From assembly GCA_036378435.1 (NCBI GenBank), contig DASUWK010000008.1, positions 1-62,395 on the forward strand: a DNA stretch of 62,395 bases, given 5' to 3'. Numbering within the stretch: the stretch's first letter is position 1; the number at the start of each line of letters is the position of its first letter. The notes beneath the pieces are model-generated. The model searched no databases and was not told the origin of the DNA. It was given only the letters and a program-made list of their open reading frames with translations. Made by a program: the position numbers and the translations under genes. This DNA is from DASUWK01 sp036378435 (GTDB taxonomy: Bacteria > Chloroflexota > Dormibacteria > Dormibacterales > Dormibacteraceae). This document shows, piece after piece, positions 52,359 to 60,825 of this stretch.

Positions 52359-52565
52359 ATGACTGCCGTACTCGACGCCTTCGATCGCTGGGGCCCACGC
52401 GCCGTGCTGGCCGGCGCCGCGACAGCGGTGCTCGGACTGGTCCTGGCGGCCTTCGTGGTGGCGGTCGTGCACACGTCCGCGAGCACGGTCGCCTACGCGG
52501 GCGGCATTGGCATCTTGGTGTTCGCGCTCAGCCTCGGCTACACCTCGCTGCGCGGGGAGCGGTAG
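52359..52565 (+). CDS. Small two-helix membrane protein
   Basis: 68 residues, helices about 17-38 and 43-60, ending SLRGER. No family recognised. It is the first gene of the NuoJKLMN-like string and ends next to the following ATG. Confidence 0.7.
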   Translation: MTAVLDAFDRWGPRAVLAGAATAVLGLVLAAFVVAVVHTSASTVAYAGGIGILVFALSLGYTSLRGER

Positions 52566-53036
52566 ATGGACACGGTTCACACAGCCGCTTTCTATGCGAC
52601 GGCGGCCATCGCGATCGCCGGCGCCCTGCTCGCGGCCCTGGCTCGATCGAGGGCGCTTGGAGCTGGGGGCCTGCTGCTGACGGCGCTCGGCGCGGCGCTG
52701 CTGCTGGCCGACCTCTCGGCCGGCTTCGCAGGCTTGCTCGTGTTCATCGTCCTGGTGGCCGGGGCAGGCGTCGTCGGCACCGCTCCGCGCGGTGCGGAGG
52801 CCGCGTCGAGCCGCGGACACAACCTGGCCGCGCTGCTGTCGGCGGTGCTCTTCGCGGCCCTGGTCTACGCGGCCTATCGAGGCCTCTACCACTCCGCCCA
52901 GTACCCGGGCGGGCAGTTCAACGCGGGCGCGCTCGGGCGGCTCCTCGTCGGTCGCGACGCCCTCGCCGTGATCGCAGCGGGTGCGGCCACCCTCGTGGCC
53001 GCCAGGAGCCTCGACTGGGGGCGCGGGGGCAGGTGA
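52566..53036 (+). CDS. NuoJ-like membrane subunit
   Basis: 156 residues with about four hydrophobic helices. Position and pattern (helix pair, then AGFAGLLVFIVLVAGAGVVG in place of the NuoJ QI-VYVGAI-VLF-FV block) fit NuoJ. Similarity is weak, and typical Tyr/Glu residues of the pi-bulge region are not seen. Start right after the previous TAG. GTGA overlap with the next gene. Confidence 0.6.
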   Translation: MDTVHTAAFYATAAIAIAGALLAALARSRALGAGGLLLTALGAALLLADLSAGFAGLLVFIVLVAGAGVVGTAPRGAEAASSRGHNLAALLSAVLFAALVYAAYRGLYHSAQYPGGQFNAGALGRLLVGRDALAVIAAGAATLVAARSLDWGRGGR

Positions 53037-53302
53037 CGGTACTCCAGCCGCTGGTCGCCGGCGCGGCGCTCTTCGCGATCGGGATCTTCGCCACCGCTTA
53101 TAGACGCCAGCCGGCGGCGCTGCTCCGGGGAATCCTGCTGATGGGTGCCGGCGCCGCGGTCGCCGCCGCCGGTGCTTCGCGGCTCGCCAGCGCCAGCTTC
53201 GACCCGCTCTCGGGCCAGGGCTTCGCGGTCATCGTGGTCTTTGGCAGCCTCGCCCTGGCGGCCCTGGGGGTCGGCGTCTTCGCACGAGGAACGTCCCGCT
53301 GA
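53033..53302 (+). CDS. NuoK/MrpC-like membrane subunit, Glu residues lost
   Basis: 89 residues, three helices, GTG start. Order and ALFAIGIF...GILLMGAGAAV...VFGSLALAALGVG match NuoK. The two key Glu of NuoK (E36 in the LIGLE helix; E72 in the VAAAEAA helix) are replaced by small or hydrophobic residues (G/A and L). So proton transfer via this subunit is unlikely. Confidence 0.6.
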   Translation: MTVLQPLVAGAALFAIGIFATAYRRQPAALLRGILLMGAGAAVAAAGASRLASASFDPLSGQGFAVIVVFGSLALAALGVGVFARGTSR

Positions 53303-55209
53303 TCGGCGGTCATCTGCTCGCCGCCGCGAAGCACACGCCGCCGCCGCCGCCTTTCTACGACCAGGCGATCGGGTGGGCGGTCCCCCTGGTGATGCTCGTG
53401 CTCCTGTTCACCTTCGTGCTCCTGGTGCTCGGGGTGCGGACTCGCCGCGGCACCGCCGGCCTGGGCATGGCCGCGTTCGTCATCGCGCTGGCCGCGCTGG
53501 CCCTGGTCACAGCCTCCCGCTACCACCACCCGGATCCGTATGTCGCCAGCTACGAGCTGCTGAACCTGCAGGTGGCGGCCAGCGGCGCCGTCCAGTTCCA
53601 GGGCTTTGTCATCAACCTCGACATCCGCTTCGACCACTTTGCGATCGCCGAGGCCGGCGTGATCTTGATGACCGCGCTCTTCGTCCTCGCCTGGAGCCGC
53701 AGCGGTGCGCGGGCCGAGGCCGGGGTGCCCCGGCTCCACATCTTGCTGGTCATGCTCGTGCTCGCCGGCATCGGCGTCACGGTCACGCCGAATCTCGCCG
53801 GCCTGCTCGCTTATTGGGGCCTGGGGGCCGCCGCCACCTACCTGCTGCTCTCGAATCGCTGGGGAACGCCGGACGCCGAGATGGGGAGGATCGCGCTGGC
53901 GCTGCCTTTCGCGGGCGACATGTCGATCCTGGCCGGTTTGGGGCTGCTGTACTCGCGCTACGGCGAGCTAGACCTCTCCCGGATACCCGGCGCCGTCCAC
54001 ATCACCCTCGGAGCGGGCCAGAAAAGCCTGACCGCGGCCTGCATCCTGATCGTGGTGGGCGCCGCCATCCGAGCCGGGGCGCCGCCTCTGCTGGCCTGGC
54101 TGACGGGCATCGCCGAAGGCGCTCCCGCCGCCGTCGCCACCGTGCAGGCCGTCTGGGCGGTGCTGGCCGTGGGGCTGGTCTTCCGGCTGCTGCCACTGAT
54201 CCACCTGGCCGGACCCCAGGTCGCCCTGGCGATCGGCGTGCTCGGCGCCCTGATGGCGGTCCTAGGCCCGCTCACCGCGCTCCTCGCCACCGGGCTGCGG
54301 CGAGCGATCACCGCCACCGCCGTGGGCGCGGCGGGCCTCAGCTTCATCGGCCTGGCCTACGGCGACCCCGCGCGAGCGCTGAGCGGAATCCTCGCGAGCG
54401 CCCCGCTGCGCGCCGGGATGATTCTCGCCGCCGCCGCGATCGTCGCGGCTATGCGCACCGAGGACATGGGCGAGATGGGCATGGCGCTGCGGCGCATGCG
54501 CTGGTCGGCCCTGGCCTTGCTGCTCGGCGCCCTCGGCTTGAGCCTCGCGTTCGTCCAGGCCGCGGCGGTGGGCATGCGCGGAGCGCCTTGGCAGGTCCTG
54601 TTCGTGATCGGCCTCGTCTTGATCCCGCTCTCGGCGCTGCGCGCCTACATCCTGGTGGCGCACGGCACGCTCGAGCGGCGGCGCGCCTTCGAGCCGGCGC
54701 GTGTTCGCGACATCGCGAGCCCGCTGCGCCAATTGAGCGTGATCCTGACCCTGTTCGGCTGGGTGTTCGTGGTGCTCACCGTGGTGGACGGCTGGCTCGC
54801 CTTCCTGGTGCCGCACGCGCCCAAACGGCCGGCCGGCGTCCCGAGCCTCGAGTACGCCGGCGCCGCCGTGTTCGGCCTGCTCCTCGCGATCCTGACCTTC
54901 GGTCGGGCGCGAGCGTTCTGGCAGCGCCGCACGCTCGTGCTGGGAGCGCGGGTGGGCGCGGGGCTGGCCGGCGTGACACTGGCCGCGGACCGTCTCGTGA
55001 TCAGCCCCTTGCGGCGCGCGGCGGTCACGTTCGACAGCCGCCTCGCAAGCGCCGAAACCGGGGTGCTCACGCCGCTCGGCATGGCCGGGCGGCTGGTCAA
55101 CCGCGGCGCTGACGCTGAGCTGCCGCTGGGCTGGGTCGCGGTCGCCGTGGCCGTGGCCGGGGGAGGGGCGCTGCTGGCCGCACTGCTGACCCCGGGGGTG
55201 ATCCGATGA
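53299..55209 (+). CDS. NuoL-like antiporter-type membrane subunit, degenerate
   Basis: 636 residues from CTG at 53299 (CTGA overlap), about 16 helices. ATG/GTG at 53389-53392 would leave a truncated first helix. NuoL landmarks: NLAGLLAYWGLGAAATYLLL corresponds to the TM5 block NLL...WE-VGLCSYLL, but the Glu (E144) is Gly; the TM7 Lys (K229) position is Arg in GAAIRAGAPPLLAWL; the TM8 His is Gln (ATVQA); the SK of GFFSKDEIL is lost (VGMRGAPWQ). The long C-terminal helix seen in NuoL is not evident. Member of a five-gene module. Confidence 0.7.
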   Translation: MIGGHLLAAAKHTPPPPPFYDQAIGWAVPLVMLVLLFTFVLLVLGVRTRRGTAGLGMAAFVIALAALALVTASRYHHPDPYVASYELLNLQVAASGAVQFQGFVINLDIRFDHFAIAEAGVILMTALFVLAWSRSGARAEAGVPRLHILLVMLVLAGIGVTVTPNLAGLLAYWGLGAAATYLLLSNRWGTPDAEMGRIALALPFAGDMSILAGLGLLYSRYGELDLSRIPGAVHITLGAGQKSLTAACILIVVGAAIRAGAPPLLAWLTGIAEGAPAAVATVQAVWAVLAVGLVFRLLPLIHLAGPQVALAIGVLGALMAVLGPLTALLATGLRRAITATAVGAAGLSFIGLAYGDPARALSGILASAPLRAGMILAAAAIVAAMRTEDMGEMGMALRRMRWSALALLLGALGLSLAFVQAAAVGMRGAPWQVLFVIGLVLIPLSALRAYILVAHGTLERRRAFEPARVRDIASPLRQLSVILTLFGWVFVVLTVVDGWLAFLVPHAPKRPAGVPSLEYAGAAVFGLLLAILTFGRARAFWQRRTLVLGARVGAGLAGVTLAADRLVISPLRRAAVTFDSRLASAETGVLTPLGMAGRLVNRGADAELPLGWVAVAVAVAGGGALLAALLTPGVIR

Positions 55210-56819
55210 CGGTGGTCGCCAGGATCTTGCTCCAGGCGCTGCCCGCCCCGTCGCCCTCGCCGACACCGGCCTTCGGCACCAACCTGATCTCCGTCGCCTT
55301 CTTCTGCAGCACGATGATCTGGGGGCCGGCCATCGTGGCGGCGGTCATCGCCGTCCTGCCCAACCCACGGGGCCGCTACAACGACGCTTTCAGGTGGATC
55401 GCGCTGGTGCCGACGGCGTTCCTGCTCGTCGTCAACCTGATCGTCTACTCGAACTTCCAGACCTTCGGCACCGCGCTGCAGTTCGAGGAGAAGTACGCCT
55501 GGCTGCCGGCGCTCGGCGTGAGCTACCACCTCGGCCTCGACGGCCTGGGCATGGCGGTGCTGGTGCTGAGCTCCTTCATCGGCTCGGCGGCGGTGGTGGC
55601 GTCGTGGAACGTACGCACGCGCGTGCGCGCCTATTTCGCCCTGCTGCTGCTCCTGCAGGCGGCGATCAACGGCGTCATCGTCAGCCAGGACGCGTTCCTG
55701 TTCGCTCTCTTCATGACGGCGACGATCCTTCCCGCGGGCCTGCTGCTGCTGGGCTGGGGCGGGCCCAACCGCATGCGAGCGTCCGCCCGCCTGATCGGCT
55801 ACTGGGGCGTCGGTGCGGTGGCGCTCTGGTTCGGCGTCTTGCTGCTGTACGGGTCCACGGGAGGGGTCGGCTTCGACCTCGCGGTCCTGCTGCGTGCCAC
55901 TCCGCCGCTCGCCGCCCAGATCACGGCCTGCGTCGCCCTCCTGATCGCGGCCTGCTGCTGGCTGCCGATCGTGCCGTTCCACGGCTGGGCGCGGGATGCG
56001 CTGGCGGAGGCGCCGCCAGGGGTGGCCGTCCTGCTCGTCGGCGCGACGCGCCTCGGAGGCTACCTACTGCTGCGCATCGTGATCTCGGGCGAGCACAACG
56101 CCGCCGTCAAGCTCGGTTCGACGATGGCCGGCCTCGCCGCCGCGACTGCGCTCTACGCCGGCGTGCTGGCGATTGCGGAGATCCGCGCTCGCGGGGACCT
56201 CCGCCGAGCCGCCGCCACGATCGCGCTGGTGCCTGGAGCCGTGACGCTGCTGGCGGTGGCCGGGGAGACGCCCATGGCCTTCGACGGGGCGATCTTCACC
56301 CTCTACGCCGGGGGTCTGGCGGCCGCGCTGCTGGTCGGCGCGTTTGCGACGCTCGCCGAGCGGGCGGAAACACGATCACTGGCAGTGCTGGGCGGCGTCG
56401 GACTGCGCGCTCCGATCCTGTTCTGGATCGCCATCCTGGGGGCGCTGGCCGTGCTCGGGTTCCCCGGCTTCGCTTCGTACCTGGCCGGCATCATGACTGT
56501 GATCGGATCGATCCGCAACGAGCCGGGCGGCACGTTCGGAGTCCTGGCCGGCCTCATCCTGGCCGCCGGCGCGGTGGCCGCGCTGCTCTGGCGCGTGGGC
56601 TTCGCCCCGCCGACCGGAGAGCGAGCCCTCGCGACCGAGACCGACATCCCCCAGCGCCTCTATCTCAGCGGCCTGGTCGTGGCGCTGATCTGGGTCGGCG
56701 TCCTGCCCAGCGGGCCGAAGGTGGCGGGCGTGCCCATCTTCGACCCGGGCTTCGTGAACGTGATGAACGCGACGACGTCCACCCAGGCCGACGCCTACTC
56801 GGTGCCCGTCAAGCCATGA
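55206..56819 (+). CDS. NuoM-like antiporter-type membrane subunit, degenerate
   Basis: 537 residues, ATG in an ATGA overlap, about 14 helices. NuoM marks: FALFMTATILPAGLLLLGWG in place of FYVFWE-xLIPM (E144 becomes Thr), VPFHGWARDALAEAPPG matching PFHGWLPDAH-EAP but with His of PDAH changed to Leu, the TM7 Lys (K234) changed to Trp, and the LLK of TM8 changed to ATR. Fold kept, charges lost. Confidence 0.75.
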   Translation: MTVVARILLQALPAPSPSPTPAFGTNLISVAFFCSTMIWGPAIVAAVIAVLPNPRGRYNDAFRWIALVPTAFLLVVNLIVYSNFQTFGTALQFEEKYAWLPALGVSYHLGLDGLGMAVLVLSSFIGSAAVVASWNVRTRVRAYFALLLLLQAAINGVIVSQDAFLFALFMTATILPAGLLLLGWGGPNRMRASARLIGYWGVGAVALWFGVLLLYGSTGGVGFDLAVLLRATPPLAAQITACVALLIAACCWLPIVPFHGWARDALAEAPPGVAVLLVGATRLGGYLLLRIVISGEHNAAVKLGSTMAGLAAATALYAGVLAIAEIRARGDLRRAAATIALVPGAVTLLAVAGETPMAFDGAIFTLYAGGLAAALLVGAFATLAERAETRSLAVLGGVGLRAPILFWIAILGALAVLGFPGFASYLAGIMTVIGSIRNEPGGTFGVLAGLILAAGAVAALLWRVGFAPPTGERALATETDIPQRLYLSGLVVALIWVGVLPSGPKVAGVPIFDPGFVNVMNATTSTQADAYSVPVKP

Positions 56820-58189
56820 GCTGGACGGTGGCCCTCCCGGAGGCGCTGATCGGACTGGGGGCCTTGGCGGCCACCTTCATGCCGGCGCCGCAGCGAAACC
56901 GCCGGGGCGTCCAGATCCCGGTTGTGTTCGGCGCCCTGCTGGCGGTCGCCTGGATCGCCGAGCTGTCGGCGGGCGCCGCGACCGGGACTGCGTTCGACGG
57001 CGGCTTCGTCCAGGACCGGCTTGCGCTCTACGCCAAGTCTTTCCTGATCCTCGCCGCGCTGCTGGGCGTCGTCCTGGCCGACTGGGAGATCGCCGACCGC
57101 AGCGAGCGCGAGGTGAGCCTCCTCCTGTGGGCGTGCTTCGGCGGCCTGGTCGCCGCGTCGGCGGGTAGCCTCGCCGAGCTCTGGGCAGGCTGTCTGCTGG
57201 CGGTCGTCGCTGCCCTGGCCGCGCTCGGCGCCTACCCGCGGCTGCTGCTGGCCGCCGCCGCGACGATGCTCCTGGCGGGATTGGGCTTCGCGTACGTCTA
57301 CGCCTTCGCGGGGCAGTCAGACCTCACCGGGATCGCGGCCCGGCTGCCCGACGGCGTGACCACCGGGAGCCTCGTCGTCGCGGCGGTGGTCGCCATCACA
57401 GGACTGGGCGGGATCTTCGTCAGCGCCGGCCTGATCGTCCGCGGGGCTGGCGCCTGGCCGGCGGACGCGTCGGTGGCCGCGGCTCCGATCGCGGGCCTCG
57501 CGGCCGGCACCGGGGCAGTCGCGCTGCTGCGGTTCGACGGTGCGCTGGTGGGCTCGGCGGCCGGCTGGTCGCCGCTGCTGGCGGTCTTCGCGGCGGTGGC
57601 GCTGCTGGCCGGCGCCGCCGGCGCGCTGGGCGCGCGCTCGATCCGCGGGCTCGTCGGCTGGCTCACGCTCGCGCAAGGCGGGTGGATTCTCGCGGGCCTT
57701 GCCGCCCACGGACGCTTCGCGGTCGCCGGCTCGCTGTTCCTGCTCGGCATCTTCCTGGTCGCCTACTGCGGGCTCTCCTCGCTCCTCGGCGAGGACCTGC
57801 TGGACCGCCTGCCGGCCCTGGCCGGCCACGGCACGCGAGCTCCCGCCGCTGCGGCGGCCATCGCCGTCGCCCTGCTTTCGCTGGCCGGCGCGCCGCCTTT
57901 CGGCGGCTGGTTCGGCGAATTCTCCGTCGCGGCGGCCCTGGTGCAGGGCGGCTACTACTGGCTGCTGTTCGTCGGCCTGGGCTCGGGCCTGCTGGCCCTG
58001 GCGGCGGTCGGCCGGGTGCTGGCCATGATCTTCCTGAGCGACCCGGCCGAGGGCACCGTGACCGTGCTCAACTCGATCCGCGTGGCGGCCTCCGTCGCGC
58101 TGGTGGCCGTCGTGATCGGCTTCGCGCTGTTCGCCAACCCGCTGCACGGGCTCGCGATGCAGGGCGCGGAGGGCCTCCAGCTTCCCTAG
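56816..58189 (+). CDS. NuoN-like antiporter-type membrane subunit, degenerate
   Basis: 457 residues, ATG in an ATGA overlap, about 13 helices. LLSLAGAPPFGGWFGEFSVA matches NuoN LLSLAGIPPTAGFFGKF but Lys395 is Glu. The TM7 Lys (K217) position and the following His are not charged (FVSAGLIVRGAGAWPADASV), and the E133 position (AGCLLAVVAAL) is lost. Together with the upstream two it looks like a full L-M-N set without usual proton-channel residues. No nuoA-I, nuoE-G in the window. Confidence 0.75.
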   Translation: MSWTVALPEALIGLGALAATFMPAPQRNRRGVQIPVVFGALLAVAWIAELSAGAATGTAFDGGFVQDRLALYAKSFLILAALLGVVLADWEIADRSEREVSLLLWACFGGLVAASAGSLAELWAGCLLAVVAALAALGAYPRLLLAAAATMLLAGLGFAYVYAFAGQSDLTGIAARLPDGVTTGSLVVAAVVAITGLGGIFVSAGLIVRGAGAWPADASVAAAPIAGLAAGTGAVALLRFDGALVGSAAGWSPLLAVFAAVALLAGAAGALGARSIRGLVGWLTLAQGGWILAGLAAHGRFAVAGSLFLLGIFLVAYCGLSSLLGEDLLDRLPALAGHGTRAPAAAAAIAVALLSLAGAPPFGGWFGEFSVAAALVQGGYYWLLFVGLGSGLLALAAVGRVLAMIFLSDPAEGTVTVLNSIRVAASVALVAVVIGFALFANPLHGLAMQGAEGLQLP

Positions 58190-58196
58190 GCCGCAG

Positions 58197-58910
58197 CTGG
58201 CCGGCGGGATCGGAGCCGCCGTCTACGCCGCCGGCAGCCTCGCCTGGCTGCTGATCACGCGTCCTTCGAACTCGGGCGCCTATTTGCCGTGGATCATCGT
58301 GGTCGCGGCCGCGCAGGTCTTCCTGCCGGGCCTCGCCAACCAGGTAACGATGGCCCGCGCCTACCTGGCGCTGCCGGCGCTGGCCTATGCCATGCAGTCC
58401 GGGACTCTGGGCTCGCTGGCGGCGACCGTCGCCGTGGCCGGGCTGACCGATCTCTCGGACGGGCGAATCGCCCGGCGCTGGGACAAGCCGACGCAGCTCG
58501 GCGGGGGACTGGACCCGGTCGTGGACGGCGTCTTCTTCGGTGCCACCGCGGTCGGGCTCGCGATCGGTGGCGCATACCCCTGGTGGGTGGCGGGGGTGGT
58601 GGCCGGACGGTATGCGCTCCCCGCGCTGGTCGGAGGCATCCTGCTGCTCAACGGACGGCGCGTCACCCTGCGTCACACCTTCTTCGGGCAGGTGTCGACG
58701 GCGCTGATCGGGGTGCTGCTCGGCTGGGTCGCGCTCTGGCGCGGGCTGGGCTTCGACTCGTCGCGGATCGTGACGGCCGCCGAGGTGGTGATCCCCATCG
58801 CGACGGTGCTCACCTTCGCGAATCTCGCCTGGTCGGTCCGGGGGGTCCGGCCGAGGGGGCTTGGCCCGGCGGCCGGAAACAGCGGAGAGTCCCCCCGTCC
58901 AGACGGGTAG
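58197..58910 (+). CDS. CDP-alcohol phosphatidyltransferase family protein
   Basis: About 237 residues. The catalytic motif TDLSDGRIARRWDKPT followed by GGLDPVVDG equals D-x2-DG-x2-AR-x8-G-x3-D-x3-D with all four Asp. Membrane enzyme making a phospholipid from CDP-DAG and an alcohol, such as glycerol phosphate; head group unknown. Start: codon usage and a hydrophobic first helix reach back to CTG 58197; a TTG at 58284 would drop that helix. The C-terminus (LGPAAGNSGESPRPDG) is translated from a palindromic repeat. Confidence 0.8.
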   Translation: MAGGIGAAVYAAGSLAWLLITRPSNSGAYLPWIIVVAAAQVFLPGLANQVTMARAYLALPALAYAMQSGTLGSLAATVAVAGLTDLSDGRIARRWDKPTQLGGGLDPVVDGVFFGATAVGLAIGGAYPWWVAGVVAGRYALPALVGGILLLNGRRVTLRHTFFGQVSTALIGVLLGWVALWRGLGFDSSRIVTAAEVVIPIATVLTFANLAWSVRGVRPRGLGPAAGNSGESPRPDG

Positions 58911-58990
58911 GATTTCAGCGGCCGCGCAGGGGGGGCCGGCCTTAGTCCGGCTTCGCCGGACGGCCGGACGGGGGGGAGTCCCCCCCGGCG
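58855..58990 (+). repeat. Two REP-like palindromic elements before SRP RNA
   Basis: Unit 1 (58855-58906): GGGGGCTTGGCCCGGCGG then GGAGAGTCCCCCC. Unit 2 (58928-58990): GGCCGGCCTTAGTCCGGCTT, a GTCCGGC-TTC-GCCGGAC hairpin, then GGGGGGGAGTCCCCCCC. Same modules as the element inside uvrA. Unit 1 codes for the C-terminus of the preceding protein. Confidence 0.65.
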
Positions 58991-58999
58991 GACAGCGGG

Positions 59000-59005
59000 T
59001 AAGAT
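59000..59005 (+). promoter_or_regulatory. -10 box (TAAGAT) for SRP RNA
   Basis: TAAGAT in the context CGGGTAAGATTCCCGCTGG; 6 nt before the inferred 5' end. A near-copy CGGGTAGGATTTCAGCGG is 92 bp upstream (TAGGAT 58908-58913), which suggests a partial tandem duplication. Confidence 0.5.
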
Positions 59006-59011
59006 TCCCGC

Positions 59012-59281
59012 TGGCCGCGCTAGACGGGGGACTGGCGGTACCCTGCACCGGCAATCCGCCATAGCCGGGTCGAGTTCCCCCTCCGAGGTTCGCACCTCCG
59101 GCAAGGCCGCGTTTCGAAAGCGATGAAGGCTGGGACCTGCGCAGCTCGGGTCTCCGAACCCCGTCAGGTCCGGAAGGAAGCAGCGGTAAGGAGTCACCTG
59201 GGGGTGCCGCAACCACCCTGGCCGGAGCTGGAGGTACGCGGACCGCTGGGGGCGCCGCAATCGAAGAGGGGGTGCGCGGTC
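59012..59281 (+). ncRNA. ffs: Signal recognition particle RNA, long form with Alu domain
   Basis: Conserved S-domain GTCAGGTCCGGAAGGAAGCA (59163-59182) with GCAGCGGTAAGG after it. The 5' part ACCGGCAATCCGCC...GAGGTTCG aligns with the Alu region of Bacillus scRNA (ACCTGCAATCCGCT...GAGGTTCG), and GGACCTGCGCA...GTGCCGCAACCACC...TGGCCGG fits the rest. 5' GGCCGCGCTAGAC can pair with 3' GGTGCGCGGTC. Ends estimated to within about 10 nt. Length about 270 nt, as in Bacillus. Confidence 0.93.
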
Positions 59282-59292
59282 AAACTCCATCT

Positions 59293-60825
59293 ATGACCCC
59301 CTACCAGACGCTCTACCGCAAGTACCGGTCGCAGACCTTCGCCGACCTGGTGGGGCAGGAGGCCGTCTCCAGGGCTCTGCAGGGAGCCGTGGCCGGCAAC
59401 CGGGTCGCCCACGCCTACCTCTTCAGCGGGACGCGCGGGACGGGAAAGACCACGACCGCCCGGCTGCTCGCCAAGTCGCTGGACTGCCGGCGGCGGGCCG
59501 ACGGCTCGGCCGAGCCCTGCAACGAGTGCGAGTCGTGCGTGGCGATCAACGCGGGCGCGGCGCTGGACCTGATCGAGATAGACGCCGCCTCCAACCGCGG
59601 CATCGACGAGATCCGGGACCTGCGGGAGAAGGTCCATCTGGCGCCCGCGATCGGTCCGAAGAAGATCTACATCATCGACGAGGCCCACATGCTCACGCCG
59701 GACGCCTTCAACGCCCTGCTGAAGACGCTCGAGGAGCCCCCGGAGCACGTCGTCTTCATCCTCTGCACGACCGAGGCGCAGAAGGTGCCCGCGACCGTGC
59801 TCGGCCGCTGCCTGCACTTCGTCTTCAGGCGGATGACGGAGGAGGAGACGGTCGGCCACCTGCGGCATGTCGCGGCCGCCGAGGGGATCGCCGTCGAGCC
59901 GGAGGTGCTCGCGCTCGTCGCGCGGGCGGCGCAGGGCTCGATGCGCGACGCCATCGGACTGCTGGACCAGCTGGTGCCGCTGTCGGCGGGGACGATCGGT
60001 CTCACCGAGGCCCGCGACCTGCTCCAGATGGCCGATCCCGAGCTGGTAGCGCGCCTGCTGAACGACGTGCTGGGGGGCCGCGCCCGCGAGGCGCTCGACC
60101 TGCTCGCCTCGATCTATGCGGCAGGCGCGGAGTATCGGTCAGTGGTGCGCGCCCTGATGGAGCGCGCGCGCGACCTCCTGGTCGAGGCGGTGGAGAGGCG
60201 CGATGCCGCTGCGCGGTCGCGGCTGTCGGAGGTGCTGGACGCGCTGGTGCGCCTCGACGGCGAAGTCCGCCGCCACGGTGAGCCGCGATTCCTGGTCGAG
60301 GCGACGCTGGTGCGGCTCTCGGCCGTGGGTGGCGAGGTCGTTCCGGCGGCGCCGCCTGCGGTGGCTGCGGCCGAACCGCTGCCCTCGCCGGCAAGCGTGC
60401 CGTCCGCGCCTCCCGAAGAGCCGCGTTCGCCGGCGAACGCACCTGTGGAGGCCCAGGCCGCAGCCGAGCCTGAAACGACCCCCGCTCCGACCAACCCGGA
60501 GCTGGCGGAGGCGTGGCAGCGGCTCGTAGCCTCGCAGCCCGCGCACATCCGCGGCATCCTCAAGGCGGCGGAGGCCCGCGTCGCCGGCGACACCATCACG
60601 CTGGCCTACCGGTACAAGGGCCAGTTCGACATCGCGGAGGACAAGCGACAGGCGGTCGACCAGGTGCTGGCGTCAGAGATCGGGCCGCACGTCAAGCTCG
60701 TGCTGGAGCTGGCGCCCCTCGACAGCACGCCGGCCGCGCGGCCGCCGGCACCCGAGGAACATCCACTGGTTCAAGCCGCCGTCCGCAAGCTGGAGGGCAA
60801 AGTGACCAAGGTCAGGGAGATATAG
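59293..60825 (+). CDS. dnaX: DNA polymerase III gamma/tau subunit
   Basis: 510 residues, MTPYQTLYRKYRSQTFADLVGQ start. Walker A SGTRGTGKTTTARLLA (about 43-58), zinc Cys set in DCRRR...CNECESC, Walker B IIDEAHML, sensor 1 CTTEAQKVP, and a Pro/Ala-rich linker (about 360-420) before a C-terminal tau-like domain (ILKAAEARVAGDTITLAY). Clamp loader subunit. Followed by ybaB and recR, the usual dnaX-ybaB-recR set. Confidence 0.96.
   Translation: MTPYQTLYRKYRSQTFADLVGQEAVSRALQGAVAGNRVAHAYLFSGTRGTGKTTTARLLAKSLDCRRRADGSAEPCNECESCVAINAGAALDLIEIDAASNRGIDEIRDLREKVHLAPAIGPKKIYIIDEAHMLTPDAFNALLKTLEEPPEHVVFILCTTEAQKVPATVLGRCLHFVFRRMTEEETVGHLRHVAAAEGIAVEPEVLALVARAAQGSMRDAIGLLDQLVPLSAGTIGLTEARDLLQMADPELVARLLNDVLGGRAREALDLLASIYAAGAEYRSVVRALMERARDLLVEAVERRDAAARSRLSEVLDALVRLDGEVRRHGEPRFLVEATLVRLSAVGGEVVPAAPPAVAAAEPLPSPASVPSAPPEEPRSPANAPVEAQAAAEPETTPAPTNPELAEAWQRLVASQPAHIRGILKAAEARVAGDTITLAYRYKGQFDIAEDKRQAVDQVLASEIGPHVKLVLELAPLDSTPAARPPAPEEHPLVQAAVRKLEGKVTKVREI

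Noticed and set aside
53145..55112. Plus-strand alternative frame over the NuoL-like gene
   Set aside because: Arg/Ala/Pro-rich shadow; the other frame gives consistent membrane helices and NuoL landmarks.
59085..59110. tRNA-like GAGGTTCGCACCTC
   Set aside because: Part of the Alu region of SRP RNA; no acceptor or anticodon arms.
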